Part shown: positions 26,009 to 34,487 of the stretch, piece after piece | Layout: each line of letters opens with the position of its first letter | How positions within the stretch are numbered: position 1 is the first letter of the stretch | IMG/VR virus record: IMGVR_UViG_3300010412_000009 | Coordinates: 1-64,000 of that record | Reading direction: 5' to 3' (one strand) | Length of the DNA: 64,000 nucleotides | From: a virus | Notes under the pieces: model-generated | The model's input: only the letters and a program-made list of their open reading frames with translations | Database searches by the model: none | Told to the model about the DNA's origin: nothing | Position numbers and translations under genes: made by a program

Positions 26009-26019
26009 TTCCCTCCTTA
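25989..26019 (+). terminator. intrinsic terminator overlapping the clpP stop
   Basis: AAGGAGGGAAATAATTCCCTCCTT forms a hairpin that includes the TAA of clpP, with A-rich 5' flank; the 3' U-run is short, so termination may be modest. Confidence 0.65.
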
Positions 26020-26061
26020 TCGGATTAATGATTAAGCCTCCATTTATTAGGATTAATTAAC

Positions 26062-26772
26062 TTATATTGACGCAGTATTATTATTTCTCATTGCTCCAAC
26101 GTATGATGAATATTTTTGAGTTGCCGCTTTGGACATGTTAGTTAAAAACCCACAAATCGCAGTGGCAATCATATCTTCAATTTTGTTCATCATCTTACTA
26201 TCATTTACAAATGTTGATGTTAGATAATTTCTCATCATGATAGCAATATTACCCAATAACCCGCCCTTATCTTCATAATTTCCTGTTAATTTTTGGGATA
26301 TAAGTGCCTCAGGTAATGATTCAGTAATTTTAGATGCGATAAACCTACAATCAAACAAATGTGGTAAATCATTATAATCAATGTTACCAATAGTAACTGT
26401 AATGATTCTACCAAATGTTGATTTTGGGTTTATTTTTAACATTTTACATATTTTAGCCGCGATTTTTTCTTGTAAAGTATCCACAAACGAACCAAAAGCC
26501 CCATCACCTGCAATGGATTTTAAAATATTAAAAAAACCACCGACACTCTCACTAATAAGACTATTTCGATACCCTTGTTCTTGAAGATAAGCAACTTCAT
26601 TAATTAATGATGTTGACAATTCATCAACATTAATAGAATTATTCTTTAATGAAGATTCAAAAATAAACCCTAAACGATTTTTAATTATCTTTTCTTCTGT
26701 TAAGACTCTACTCTTAGTTTCCTTAAATTCGTTTAATTTATGTTGTATTTTTTTTCTTTTTTGATTTTTCAT
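26062..26772 (-). CDS. Probable internal head protein with several prohead protease-like sites
   Basis: 236 residues. The basic N-terminal part contains VLTEEKIIKNRLGFIFESSL, LINE and LISE within the first 90 residues, i.e. three or four (I/L/F)-x-E sites. After LISESVGGFFNILKSIAG the protein is helical and rather hydrophobic, with Gly-rich loops. No family recognised. A motif ATATTTATA lies 16 nt before the ATG. I infer a late virion protein matured by the phage protease. Confidence 0.7.
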   Translation of the reverse strand: MKNQKRKKIQHKLNEFKETKSRVLTEEKIIKNRLGFIFESSLKNNSINVDELSTSLINEVAYLQEQGYRNSLISESVGGFFNILKSIAGDGAFGSFVDTLQEKIAAKICKMLKINPKSTFGRIITVTIGNIDYNDLPHLFDCRFIASKITESLPEALISQKLTGNYEDKGGLLGNIAIMMRNYLTSTFVNDSKMMNKIEDMIATAICGFLTNMSKAATQKYSSYVGAMRNNNTASI

Positions 26773-26788
26773 AATCCAAACACTTTAT

Positions 26789-26797
26789 TATAAATAT
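26789..26797 (-). promoter_or_regulatory. late-type promoter motif ATATTTATA
   Basis: Minus-strand ATATTTATA, 16 nt from the ATG at 26772. Confidence 0.6.
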
Positions 26798-26803
26798 ATT
26801 GAT

Positions 26804-27013
26804 TTACCATAATGGATTTGCCTTCCCTCTGGTAATATTATAAGAATCCGACCATTTTGTATTTCCAATTTGATTTCCTGGACCTCTAGAAACTCCAGAT
26901 TCCCATTTTTTCATAGGAGTTCCCCCACCACTACCACCAAAAGTATCCTGTTCAATAAATTCACCTTTATTGTCCATATATTGATCCATAAATTTTATTA
27001 GATCAGGTAACAT
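26804..27013 (-). CDS. Small unidentified protein, 69 residues
   Basis: Gly/Lys-rich protein with FGGSGGGTPMKKWESGVSRG and a C-terminal TRGKANPLW. No membrane segment. It is 2 bp downstream of the gene ending at 27016, so it is in the same transcript. Confidence 0.65.
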   Translation of the reverse strand: MLPDLIKFMDQYMDNKGEFIEQDTFGGSGGGTPMKKWESGVSRGPGNQIGNTKWSDSYNITRGKANPLW

Positions 27014-27015
27014 AA

Positions 27016-27324
27016 TTAACTTTTTTTAGGTATCCTATCAGGAAACTCACGATAATATTCATTTAGCATGTCAATTAGTTCTTCGGTTTCCAAAGAATAA
27101 TCATCATCATAATCAACGTCATATTGATTATTTATTCTAAATAAATCATAAATCTTAGTTGTAATGGTGTTGTTAATATCATTAACATCCAAAATAGAAA
27201 TGACATCCTCCCTAACCTCATCATCACCATCTTCTGAGGTTTTAAACACCACATCGATAATACCACTATTGATATTAGTATCAAATACAATAATATCAAC
27301 TACCTCAATCAAATTATTTTCCAT
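27016..27324 (-). CDS. Small acidic unidentified protein, 102 residues
   Basis: Strongly acidic, with beta-type text in the first half (VVDIIVFDTNINSGIIDVVF) and an Asp/Glu-rich helical end. Overlaps the start region of the upstream gene by 11 bp. No family recognised. Confidence 0.65.
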   Translation of the reverse strand: MENNLIEVVDIIVFDTNINSGIIDVVFKTSEDGDDEVREDVISILDVNDINNTITTKIYDLFRINNQYDVDYDDDYSLETEELIDMLNEYYREFPDRIPKKS

Positions 27325-27535
27325 CTTGTTTATTTATATTATGATTTTTATATTGTGAAACTTCATTCTTATTATTAAGAGTTATTCCATTCTTATCATT
27401 TGCAAAATCCTGAACGTTTAATTCTTGTGTGTTCGGTGTATTTTGAAGTCTAACATTACCTTCATAGGGTTTAATATATTTTTTTAGAATATTATCTCTT
27501 TCCTCATCACTGATATTTAATTGTCTATACGGCAT
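27314..27535 (-). CDS. Small protein with ISDEERDNIL N-terminal cassette
   Basis: 73 residues: MPYRQLNISDEERDNILKKY followed by an Asn/Gln-rich, probably disordered tail. The start matches the second N-terminal cassette (ISExEKxxIL.KYNI) shared by at least four other proteins of this window. Preceded by a TATATTTATG motif 23 nt from the ATG. Probably a packaged internal protein; the body has no recognisable domain. Confidence 0.7.
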   Translation of the reverse strand: MPYRQLNISDEERDNILKKYIKPYEGNVRLQNTPNTQELNVQDFANDKNGITLNNKNEVSQYKNHNINKQDGK

Positions 27536-27558
27536 AACTAAAAGTATTTTTTTCAGAC

Positions 27559-27567
27559 CATAAATAT
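27559..27567 (-). promoter_or_regulatory. late-type promoter motif ATATTTATG
   Basis: Minus-strand ATATTTATG upstream of the ATG at 27535. A plus-strand copy for the divergent gene follows at 27582. Confidence 0.5.
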
Positions 27568-27581
27568 ATATAAAATTATGA

Positions 27582-27590
27582 ATATTTATG
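27582..27590 (+). promoter_or_regulatory. late-type promoter motif ATATTTATG
   Basis: Plus-strand ATATTTATG ends 15 nt before the ATG at 27606, the same spacing as on the minus strand elsewhere. Its position fixes 27606 rather than the in-frame ATG at 27588 as start. Confidence 0.6.
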
Positions 27591-27605
27591 ATAAATAGTA
27601 ATTAT

Positions 27606-28208
27606 ATGAAAATAATAATATCAGAAACGCAATATAAACAAATTATATTAGAATCTGAAAAATCTAAAATAATTTCTGATATTAAATCATTATTTTCAAA
27701 AGGAAATAAAATATATCACGATTTCCTTCATATGGCGAAGTTAGATTTTAAATTCGCTGCCACATATTCAAACGTTATCGGAGGACTTGGAGTTCCTTTA
27801 TCTGCATACATTTTATCTCAAAGTGATAGTCTTGATGGTGTAGCCGCTAATTATTTAGCGTGCGCAATTGTTGTCTCTTTTTTGGTTAATAATAAGAAAA
27901 CTAAAGATTTAATAGAAAAAGATATCTCCAATCACGGACTTGAGAATGAATATCAGAAGTATCGTAAATATTACAAAAAATATTTACATAAGTCGATAAA
28001 GTTTCTTAAAATTTTAGGTATGACAACTGCCGATATTACATCAATGGTAGCCTATTCATTTGTAATTCCAATATTACCTGAACTTATGAAAATATCCAAC
28101 ATGGAATACCCTGATATGGGAATTATTGTTAAAAGTCTTGTGATGTATACTGGACTTACAGGATTGACTGTTATTTTAAGAAATTTCCTACATAAAAGAA
28201 AACATTAA
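27606..28208 (+). CDS. Membrane protein with capsid-targeting-like N-terminus
   Basis: 200 residues from 27606. It begins MKIIISETQYKQIILESEKS, the clearest example of the shared cassette, with ILE followed by Ser at residues 14-16. After that come about four hydrophobic segments: near residues 53-70 (TYSNVIGGLGVPLSAYIL), 76-90, 135-160 and 170-190. A membrane protein that carries a head-targeting leader could be packaged and inserted in the host membrane on infection, for example for DNA entry or exclusion; this is a hypothesis. One of few plus-strand genes. Confidence 0.75.
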   Translation: MKIIISETQYKQIILESEKSKIISDIKSLFSKGNKIYHDFLHMAKLDFKFAATYSNVIGGLGVPLSAYILSQSDSLDGVAANYLACAIVVSFLVNNKKTKDLIEKDISNHGLENEYQKYRKYYKKYLHKSIKFLKILGMTTADITSMVAYSFVIPILPELMKISNMEYPDMGIIVKSLVMYTGLTGLTVILRNFLHKRKH

Positions 28209-29249
28209 TCACCAATACCCACCATAACTACCACTCAAACCTAATTGTTTCGCATATCTAGGAACTCTACACGCCCAATATCCTGGAGTTGTTTTGTCTT
28301 TCTTCTGAGAACAATTGTGTCTTTCAGAAAATGCCTTTCTCGCCTTAGGATCTTTTATTTTTACAGCCAAATTCTGTCCACCGCCCGCAGCCCCAAATGA
28401 AACTTTCTTAACTTTCTTGGTTTTAGGATCCATAACATACACATAAAATTTTTTACTCCCACCTCTCTTTGGTTTGTTGAGTTCAACTTGTTTCCCCTGA
28501 TACTCCGTCTCAATTAATGGAAAATCTAAAGGTACTTGATTTGGAATCACCCTATAATCCTTATCCTTAGTATTTAGAATATTTCCATCAATTAATCTTA
28601 CCGTATTATTTCCAACATTTTCAACAATCATTATTTTGTTAGAATCCCATTCACCATTTATTTTTCTCTCAACTAAAGATCCGATAGTATAATCATAATA
28701 TTCACCAAACTTACCTAAATCAGTCGTTTTAATAATCTCCAAATCATCCTTAGCTAGAAATAATCTACCTTGAGTATGTAAATCTCTAGCCTCATTCCAT
28801 AATTGAAAGAATTTATCTGATCCTGGTCGATAAACATTTTTAACTAGAGGTATTTTATTATCAATATGGTACTTCATACCTTTACTAACACTGATACTAT
28901 CGGATTCTGATATTACTGGGTAGTTAAGTTTTTTCCGTTCATTTAAGAAATCATCAGACATTAAACTAACAATAACTTTACCATTTTCAAGATCGGAGAT
29001 TTCGTAATCTTCAATATTATATAATGAATTTCCCAACTTAACAATCTCATCCGCAAATTTCATTGCTAAATCTTGTTTCTCACCATCTCGGCTTAATATA
29101 GTTTTCTTATCACCAAAAGAAGTAATTCCAGATGTTTTAGTATCGTCATATATCAAATAATATGTCTTTACATTATTTAATTTATTTTTTTTCGGTATCT
29201 TAACTTCAATTTGGTATTTCCTTGATAATTTTCCTATCCTGTCGTTCAT
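28209..29249 (-). CDS. Large conserved late protein with ARHNC-type C-terminal module
   Basis: 346 residues. The C-terminal 90 residues carry KFYVYVMDPKTKKVKKVSFG, then KIKDPKARKAFSERHNCSQK and KTTPGYWACRVPRYAKQLG, a module I know from C-termini of proteins in many marine T4-like phages, of unknown function; its conserved Cys pair and Gly-Tyr-Trp suggest a metal or nucleic acid contact. The first 250 residues are unrecognised beta-rich sequence. Not preceded by a clear promoter motif; likely in the transcript starting at 29727. Confidence 0.75.
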   Translation of the reverse strand: MNDRIGKLSRKYQIEVKIPKKNKLNNVKTYYLIYDDTKTSGITSFGDKKTILSRDGEKQDLAMKFADEIVKLGNSLYNIEDYEISDLENGKVIVSLMSDDFLNERKKLNYPVISESDSISVSKGMKYHIDNKIPLVKNVYRPGSDKFFQLWNEARDLHTQGRLFLAKDDLEIIKTTDLGKFGEYYDYTIGSLVERKINGEWDSNKIMIVENVGNNTVRLIDGNILNTKDKDYRVIPNQVPLDFPLIETEYQGKQVELNKPKRGGSKKFYVYVMDPKTKKVKKVSFGAAGGGQNLAVKIKDPKARKAFSERHNCSQKKDKTTPGYWACRVPRYAKQLGLSGSYGGYW

Positions 29250-29253
29250 TATG

Positions 29254-29430
29254 TTATTCTAAGAATGAATGTTGTTTATTTAGTTCGGCAAATACTAGAT
29301 CACTAATCTCATAATGAGTGAGATTGGTAACACTTTTATTAATTCTATCATACTCATTAAAAAAAACATTTTGTAAATTGTGTCGATAAATATATGTCAT
29401 AATCATCTCAAAACGACTTTCATTACTCAT
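29254..29430 (-). CDS. Small unidentified protein, 58 residues
   Basis: ATG 29430, stop 29254-29256: MSNESRFEMIMTYIYRHNLQ then NVFFNEYDRINKSV and an ending NKQHSFLE. It fills a 187-bp gap in a tightly packed array (6 bp to the upstream gene, 4 bp to the downstream one), which supports it despite the short length. Confidence 0.72.
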   Translation of the reverse strand: MSNESRFEMIMTYIYRHNLQNVFFNEYDRINKSVTNLTHYEISDLVFAELNKQHSFLE

Positions 29431-29436
29431 TTTACT

Positions 29437-29727
29437 CTATTTATTTAGGTTTGATTTTGTTATTTCCAATTGAGCCGTGAAATCCCTGTCCACGTAAGTT
29501 AAAAAAGAATCCAAAGTAACACAATCTAATTTTTTTGCGGAAAAATCCCATTTTTTCCTAAAATTATAAAATAAATTTTCTGTCGTAATAATTTGATCAA
29601 ATGAAGTACAAGAAATTAATGTCTCTATTACTTTGCGATACTCATTAAATATTTTCGAAAACTCAATAGATTCTTTCTTTGTTTTCGAAAAAAAACTATC
29701 ATTCAGTGTTAAAAGTTCTTGTATCAT
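29437..29727 (-). CDS. Small unidentified protein, 96 residues
   Basis: Helical, Phe/Lys-rich (MIQELLTLNDSFFSKTKKES). No signal or domain. First gene of the transcript that continues to 28209. Confidence 0.65.
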   Translation of the reverse strand: MIQELLTLNDSFFSKTKKESIEFSKIFNEYRKVIETLISCTSFDQIITTENLFYNFRKKWDFSAKKLDCVTLDSFLTYVDRDFTAQLEITKSNLNK

Positions 29728-29744
29728 ATTTTTTTGTTTCTAGT

Positions 29745-29753
29745 TATAAATAT
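29745..29753 (-). promoter_or_regulatory. late-type promoter motif ATATTTATA
   Basis: Minus-strand ATATTTATA, 17 nt from the ATG at 29727. Confidence 0.58.
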
Positions 29754-29801
29754 ATAAAATATATATTAAATTTTTAAATAAACCATTAATCCTATTTTTT
29801 T

Positions 29802-30077
29802 ATGAATAATAAGCTACCTTTTGTTGAAAAGATTTCAGGAGATACAAATATACGATTTTTTTCTGAAACAACAAAGAAATCCGAATTTAAATGGCATAGA
29901 GATGGTGAAGATAGAATAATTACGTGTCGTCATGATACAGACTGGGAATTTCAAAAAGATAATGAACTACCTCAAAAAATCATAAAAAATAAACCAATTA
30001 GAATAAAAAAAGATGAATGGCATAGACTAATCAAAGGGAGTAATGACCTTACTCTGGAAATTATAAAACAATATTAA
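29802..30077 (+). CDS. Small cupin-like protein
   Basis: 91 residues. WHRDGEDRIITCRHDTDWEF, followed by QKDNELPQKIIKNKPIRIKK and WHRLIKGSNDLTLEI, resembles a single-domain cupin-like phage protein with His at both metal-ligand positions (HRD and WHRL). The known relatives in T4-like phages have no assigned role. The stop overlaps the convergent gene by 4 bp. Confidence 0.65.
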   Translation: MNNKLPFVEKISGDTNIRFFSETTKKSEFKWHRDGEDRIITCRHDTDWEFQKDNELPQKIIKNKPIRIKKDEWHRLIKGSNDLTLEIIKQY

Positions 30078-30361
30078 GGGATATCTTCTTTTTCAGATAT
30101 GGTATTATTATCATTTTGATCATCCTTTTTATTGGGTTTGCTTGAATATCTTCTAAATTTCTCAAAAACACCAAGACCCAATCCTGCAACAACAATCCAA
30201 GCTAATGTCTCAAACATAAATTCTGGCGCCATCCAATTATTTGACTTAAATACCGCCATAAATGTCATAATTATTAGCGATATTAATGTTATTAATGCGG
30301 CAAACCTTTTGCTAGAAACATCCTCACTTGAGGACAATAGATTTTTAAAGAATTCAATCAT
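30074..30361 (-). CDS. Two-helix membrane protein, holin candidate
   Basis: 95 residues: basic/charged start, helices at about residues 22-40 (FAALITLISLIIMTFMAVF) and 50-68 (TLAWIVVAGLGLGVFEKF), and a long hydrophilic C-tail (KPNKKDDQNDNNTISEKEDI). Topology fits class II holins, and it is next to a secreted nuclease gene. Function inferred from topology only. Confidence 0.55.
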   Translation of the reverse strand: MIEFFKNLLSSSEDVSSKRFAALITLISLIIMTFMAVFKSNNWMAPEFMFETLAWIVVAGLGLGVFEKFRRYSSKPNKKDDQNDNNTISEKEDIP

Positions 30362-30388
30362 ACTTATAAATATCTAACAAATAACAAT

Positions 30389-31024
30389 ATGAGATATTTC
30401 TTAAGTTTTTTATTTTCATTAGTATTTACTTTTTCTTTTTGTCAAATACCCGATACGGTTATAACAACAGATATCTATAAATCATACTTTAGTTACGACA
30501 TTAAATCAACTATATTCGTCAAATATAAACTATACCAAGGTGGTGGTGATTGTAGTAGATCAAACTATAAATTTAAGAATGATACCAAAATTAATATGAT
30601 ACATAATAAAGATTATCGTAAGTCTGGTTATGATAGAGGTCACTTGGCAAATGCAGAAGACTTTGCATTTGATTGTAATAAAATTGAACAAACATTTAGG
30701 TTATATAATTGTATCCCCCAAACACCAAATTTAAATAGAGGTAATTTTAAAAAAGACGAATCTTTAATTAGAAGATTATCAAAAACTGATTCATTATTAA
30801 TAATGACTGGTGGTATTTTCATTAATAAAACCAGTCCGAATGGATTGATTATAGTCCCTGACTATTGTTTTAAAATAGTTAAAAACCTTAAAACAAATAA
30901 CATCATATATGTCATTCTATATAAGAATGATGATGCCTCTACAAGGACTATAATCACAATTGATGAATTAAATTTAATTCATCACGAAGATATTGATTAT
31001 TTAGAATACATCTCAGACTATTAA
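30389..31024 (+). CDS. Secreted DNA/RNA non-specific endonuclease
   Basis: 211 residues. An N-terminal signal peptide (MRYFLSFLFSLVFTFSFCQ) is followed by a beta-beta-alpha-Me nuclease domain: GYDRGHLANAEDF near residue 79 is the D-R-G-H catalytic motif and NCIPQTPNLNRGNFKKDE near 108 holds the Mg-binding Asn. Such enzymes degrade DNA and RNA outside the cytoplasm. A phage-coded exported nuclease could recycle host nucleic acid in the periplasm or clear DNA at lysis. Plus-strand, with TATAAATAT upstream at 30365. Confidence 0.87.
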   Translation: MRYFLSFLFSLVFTFSFCQIPDTVITTDIYKSYFSYDIKSTIFVKYKLYQGGGDCSRSNYKFKNDTKINMIHNKDYRKSGYDRGHLANAEDFAFDCNKIEQTFRLYNCIPQTPNLNRGNFKKDESLIRRLSKTDSLLIMTGGIFINKTSPNGLIIVPDYCFKIVKNLKTNNIIYVILYKNDDASTRTIITIDELNLIHHEDIDYLEYISDY

Positions 31025-31025
31025 A

Positions 31026-32921
31026 TTAGTCAAACTTAGGTGTAAACATCCCATTTTCAATTTCTTCATAATAATCACTTAACCATTTTGAGTTCTTAAT
31101 CAATCTATCATTACCCGTCAAATTCAAAATCTGTAGGTTAGGAATATTCACAATTGATTTTGGTAAAGAATCTATTGTACTATCCTTCAGTAGTAAGTAT
31201 CTCAAATTTCTCAATTCTGATATTGAGTCTGAAAGTGTTTTAACATTATTAATCGCTAATGTCTCCAAGTTAGGGAATGATTCAATAAACTTATCTGTAA
31301 GTTCAACAGGTATCTTATCTGACGGTTCATAAGATATCTTATTCACTGATTTACCATAGTTAGAATAAATGTCAACAAATTTATCAAATCCAAACAAATT
31401 CACAACTCTAGCAGGTAATGAATTATCATTTAATTTAAGTTGATTTGAGACACTTCCTGAAAAATCAGAGCTACTTAATCTTGATATCAACTCCTTTTTA
31501 ATCTGTATTAGTTTATTAATTACCGACTTTTCATTAGTAGTATTAATCAAATATCTCAAAACATCATAGTCAGATTGGTCAATAGTTTTTAATGATTTAT
31601 TATTAGATAATATGTTAGACATTCTATTTGAGATATAATAATTAATTATATCATCTGATGACATTTTAATTTGATTATAGGTTAAATTAAACCCTAATGC
31701 AATGTATTTCTTTCTTAGAGAATCTGTTAAGTTTGAATATACGATATTCCCCCAACTACTTGGATTATCATTATCTCCAAGACTAGGACTATTAATTTCC
31801 AACCAGATCTCAGCAGCCTCTTCACTACCAAGCTCTTTTATTGGATCACTTTGTATTCTAACATTTTTGTATTTAGAAAATAATTCTTCTTCCTCAGGAG
31901 TTAGCGGCTTTGGTTTAAATATATGCTCTAATCCTTTCAATTTAGGACATTTACTATATGCAGTATCCCAACTAACAATATGACCGCCACCATACGTTGA
32001 GTTACCTCTATCGGCAATACGAATATCCCCATCTCTATCAACAAGAATAACTAAAGCATAATCCAAATCATCATAAGGTAAATCCTCATTAATTACAAAA
32101 TATATCGTCAGGGATTTATCAAACCTATAGTTATAATACATGTTACCAGATCCCTTTCGACTAATACACCAACTCCTACCTTTTGCTAATTGAATACATG
32201 CGTTTTTACTTTCACTTAAGTAAATTTTTAAGTTATTTTTATCATATACAAGGTTTAACTCTTCATCCCAAACCTTCCTACTCTCTTCCTTAGAGACACC
32301 ATGTTTGGAGTTATAACTATCCACCAGATGTTCAAGTTCGGTAAAACTCATTGATGTTAGAATTTTAGAATTAACATCAATATCATCAACAATTCGTAAA
32401 TATGAGTCAATGTAGAATTTTACAATAGTATTATCTAAATTAGGTGTCTTCTTTTGAAAATATTGTGGTGCGTTTCTACGAATCAAGTCTTCATAATCTT
32501 TTTCAAGCATTTCAACTAGATCATAATAACCAATATTTTTGATATTTTGAAATTCCTTTGGTAGAAATGGTCTCACTTCCAAATACTTTTTAATTACCAA
32601 TGATAATTGAGTTTTGTCAACTCCTTCTGTTGTTTTTTTGAAGTAGTTAAATATATTCTTTATCGTCTTACCTGATGATTTTGCATCAATAAGAGTTTTC
32701 AACTCATCATAACTATATTTAAAAATGTCTCGTTGTTCAGGAGGTAACCCATTTTTATATCTACCAAAAGCTTCGATGTATTTTAATATTACATCATCAC
32801 CATCAGTAGTTTGTGTCTTAAATTTCCCAACCAACTGATCAATAATCTTTTGATTAACCTCAGACAATCGAACTTTTGTTCTCGATTTAACCGCATTACT
32901 TAAACTATCTAATACTTTCAC
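31026..32921 (-). CDS. Large protein with WCI-type domain and leucine-rich repeats
   Basis: 631 residues, GTG start. The middle has LSESKNACIQLAKGRSWCIS near residue 233, then a strand-rich stretch ending DYALVILVDRDGDIRIADRG. The same domain recurs in the 38049 protein (KYGSGTRWCISGKNNN). The C-terminal 110 residues form leucine-rich repeats (NLETLAINNVKTLSDSISEL, RNLRYLLLKDSTIDSLPKSI, NLQILNLTGNDRL), a protein-binding scaffold. The N-terminal 220 residues are helical. No enzymatic assignment. LRR domains suggest an interaction with a host or virion protein. Confidence 0.75.
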   Translation of the reverse strand: MKVLDSLSNAVKSRTKVRLSEVNQKIIDQLVGKFKTQTTDGDDVILKYIEAFGRYKNGLPPEQRDIFKYSYDELKTLIDAKSSGKTIKNIFNYFKKTTEGVDKTQLSLVIKKYLEVRPFLPKEFQNIKNIGYYDLVEMLEKDYEDLIRRNAPQYFQKKTPNLDNTIVKFYIDSYLRIVDDIDVNSKILTSMSFTELEHLVDSYNSKHGVSKEESRKVWDEELNLVYDKNNLKIYLSESKNACIQLAKGRSWCISRKGSGNMYYNYRFDKSLTIYFVINEDLPYDDLDYALVILVDRDGDIRIADRGNSTYGGGHIVSWDTAYSKCPKLKGLEHIFKPKPLTPEEEELFSKYKNVRIQSDPIKELGSEEAAEIWLEINSPSLGDNDNPSSWGNIVYSNLTDSLRKKYIALGFNLTYNQIKMSSDDIINYYISNRMSNILSNNKSLKTIDQSDYDVLRYLINTTNEKSVINKLIQIKKELISRLSSSDFSGSVSNQLKLNDNSLPARVVNLFGFDKFVDIYSNYGKSVNKISYEPSDKIPVELTDKFIESFPNLETLAINNVKTLSDSISELRNLRYLLLKDSTIDSLPKSIVNIPNLQILNLTGNDRLIKNSKWLSDYYEEIENGMFTPKFD

Positions 32922-32949
32922 AATCTGTTATTTTATTTATTAATAAATA

Positions 32950-33420
32950 TTATGTTATAGAATCAAAATCAATATACGTAACAAACACCTCCTCACCTGA
33001 TAAAATTGCCTTACTAACAATAGAATAAATTCTTCGGTAAGCATCGGTAGATTCACCAATAAATCCGCCTTTTGTTATGTTTTGAGTAACACTATTCCCA
33101 AGTAATAAACAACCTGAAGTATCATCATCGTCATTCCCAATATGCCATAAGATATAATCAAAATTTGGGACATTTAAAACCTGAATCATTCCTTTATGAA
33201 TATCAGGAAATCTTGTCTTATATCTATTATGAAAACCACCCTCAGTTCTTAACCCTAAACGATATTTACCAGCAGGTATCCTAGTTTCATGCATTACTTT
33301 TTTCTCCCTATACTCATCCTCCAAAGTAAAACATAAAAACTCCCTTCCGTTGGTAGTATCAAATAATAAACCTAAAGTCGAATCTTTTTGTGATGAAAAT
33401 CTAATAACTTCTAGTAACAT
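32950..33420 (-). CDS. DUF5675-like protein
   Basis: 156 residues from ATG 33420, chosen because ATATTTATA ends 13 nt upstream; a TTG is in frame six bases earlier. The pattern ETRIPAGKYRLGLRTEGGFH, KGMIQVLNVPNFDYILWHIG and DDDTSGCLLLGNS matches DUF5675, a family common in Bacteroidetes and phages with a conserved His-Ile-Gly and Cys near the putative active site. It is often near lysis genes and may act on peptidoglycan, but the activity is not established. Confidence 0.85.
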   Translation of the reverse strand: MLLEVIRFSSQKDSTLGLLFDTTNGREFLCFTLEDEYREKKVMHETRIPAGKYRLGLRTEGGFHNRYKTRFPDIHKGMIQVLNVPNFDYILWHIGNDDDDTSGCLLLGNSVTQNITKGGFIGESTDAYRRIYSIVSKAILSGEEVFVTYIDFDSIT

Positions 33421-33433
33421 AATCAAATTTTAC

Positions 33434-33442
33434 TATAAATAT
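33434..33442 (-). promoter_or_regulatory. late-type promoter motif ATATTTATA
   Basis: Minus-strand ATATTTATA 13 nt before the ATG at 33420. Confidence 0.6.
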
Positions 33443-33456
33443 ATTAGATATTAAAA

Positions 33457-34458
33457 TTAATCAGTCCTAACTAAACAATACCATTTACCATCATAGTGAT
33501 ATTCATGTGTCTCATTATCATACGTACCTATAGAATACCCAATACCGCCATAATCGACATACTCTTTAGCTAATTTATCAAAATCAAAATAGTTCTCAAG
33601 TTTAATACCAAACATGTCAGAAATTGACTTATAATCACCATTACTAATATTGTATTCATACTCACTAATTTCAGATGATATTCGTCGTTCAACATATTCA
33701 TCAATTAAATCCTCATATTCAATGTCTGACATATCATCATCTCGCTCAACTTCATCATATGCCTCATCACGATAATCAGATTCCCAATCACGTACATAAG
33801 CTTCAATATCAGATAAAAGTTTATCATTGTCAAAATAACTAGAGTTTCGAGACATCAATTCAATTAAATCGTTACCAGAATATCCATCATTAAAAATTTC
33901 TTTTTGTCTATCAATTGCAAATTTCACCATATCATCATCAGTTCCCATCAAAAAATCCCCAACATCAATACCAATCTCAATACATCCATCATATTCATAA
34001 TAAGATTTAACTTCAGCATATAATATAGTATGATCATAATTATCTTCACCATACTCTTCATCAAAATAATCTTTAATATCGTATATATTATCTTCAAGGA
34101 CTAGTTTTTCAAAAAAACCAATCATCATAGGCGTATCAAATGCCTTCTCATTTCTTAATTTTCTTTTAAGTAATTTATCTCTAATACGGTCCAATCTACG
34201 TCCATAAGGTGATCCACTAGTATAGATATATTTATAAGAATTAACATTAATTTTTTTTACGCTACTGTTCGATAAATCTAAAATACCCTGAAATATAAAA
34301 TCACCTGTCAAGTACTCAATAGGAGTTCTAGATAAATCAGCCTTACTAGTAACAATTATCCTATCCGCTTTATAAACCTTAAACAATAAGTTAGATTTAT
34401 AATTAACAGCATACATACTATCCTCAAATTCTTTCCCTGATATGCTAACTGTTCTCAT
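33457..34458 (-). CDS. Acidic unidentified protein, 333 residues
   Basis: Strongly acidic, Tyr/Asp-rich in the second half (YRDEAYDEVERDDDMSDIEY). The N-terminal 90 residues are beta-type (MRTVSISGKEFEDSMYAVNY). No known domain. Acidic Asp/Tyr-rich phage proteins sometimes mimic DNA, but nothing specific supports that here. ATATTTATG motif 14 nt before the start. Confidence 0.7.
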   Translation of the reverse strand: MRTVSISGKEFEDSMYAVNYKSNLLFKVYKADRIIVTSKADLSRTPIEYLTGDFIFQGILDLSNSSVKKINVNSYKYIYTSGSPYGRRLDRIRDKLLKRKLRNEKAFDTPMMIGFFEKLVLEDNIYDIKDYFDEEYGEDNYDHTILYAEVKSYYEYDGCIEIGIDVGDFLMGTDDDMVKFAIDRQKEIFNDGYSGNDLIELMSRNSSYFDNDKLLSDIEAYVRDWESDYRDEAYDEVERDDDMSDIEYEDLIDEYVERRISSEISEYEYNISNGDYKSISDMFGIKLENYFDFDKLAKEYVDYGGIGYSIGTYDNETHEYHYDGKWYCLVRTD

Positions 34459-34472
34459 ATATTATATTTACC

Positions 34473-34480
34473 ATAAATAT
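34473..34480 (-). promoter_or_regulatory. late-type promoter motif ATATTTATG
   Basis: Minus-strand ATATTTATG about 14 nt before the ATG at 34458. Confidence 0.55.
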
Positions 34481-34487
34481 CATAATA

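Noticed and set aside
30365-30373. TATAAATAT as a late promoter for the divergent gene at 30361
   Set aside because: It lies only 3 nt from that start codon and is in the opposite orientation relative to other cases for the plus-strand gene; strand of action cannot be decided.
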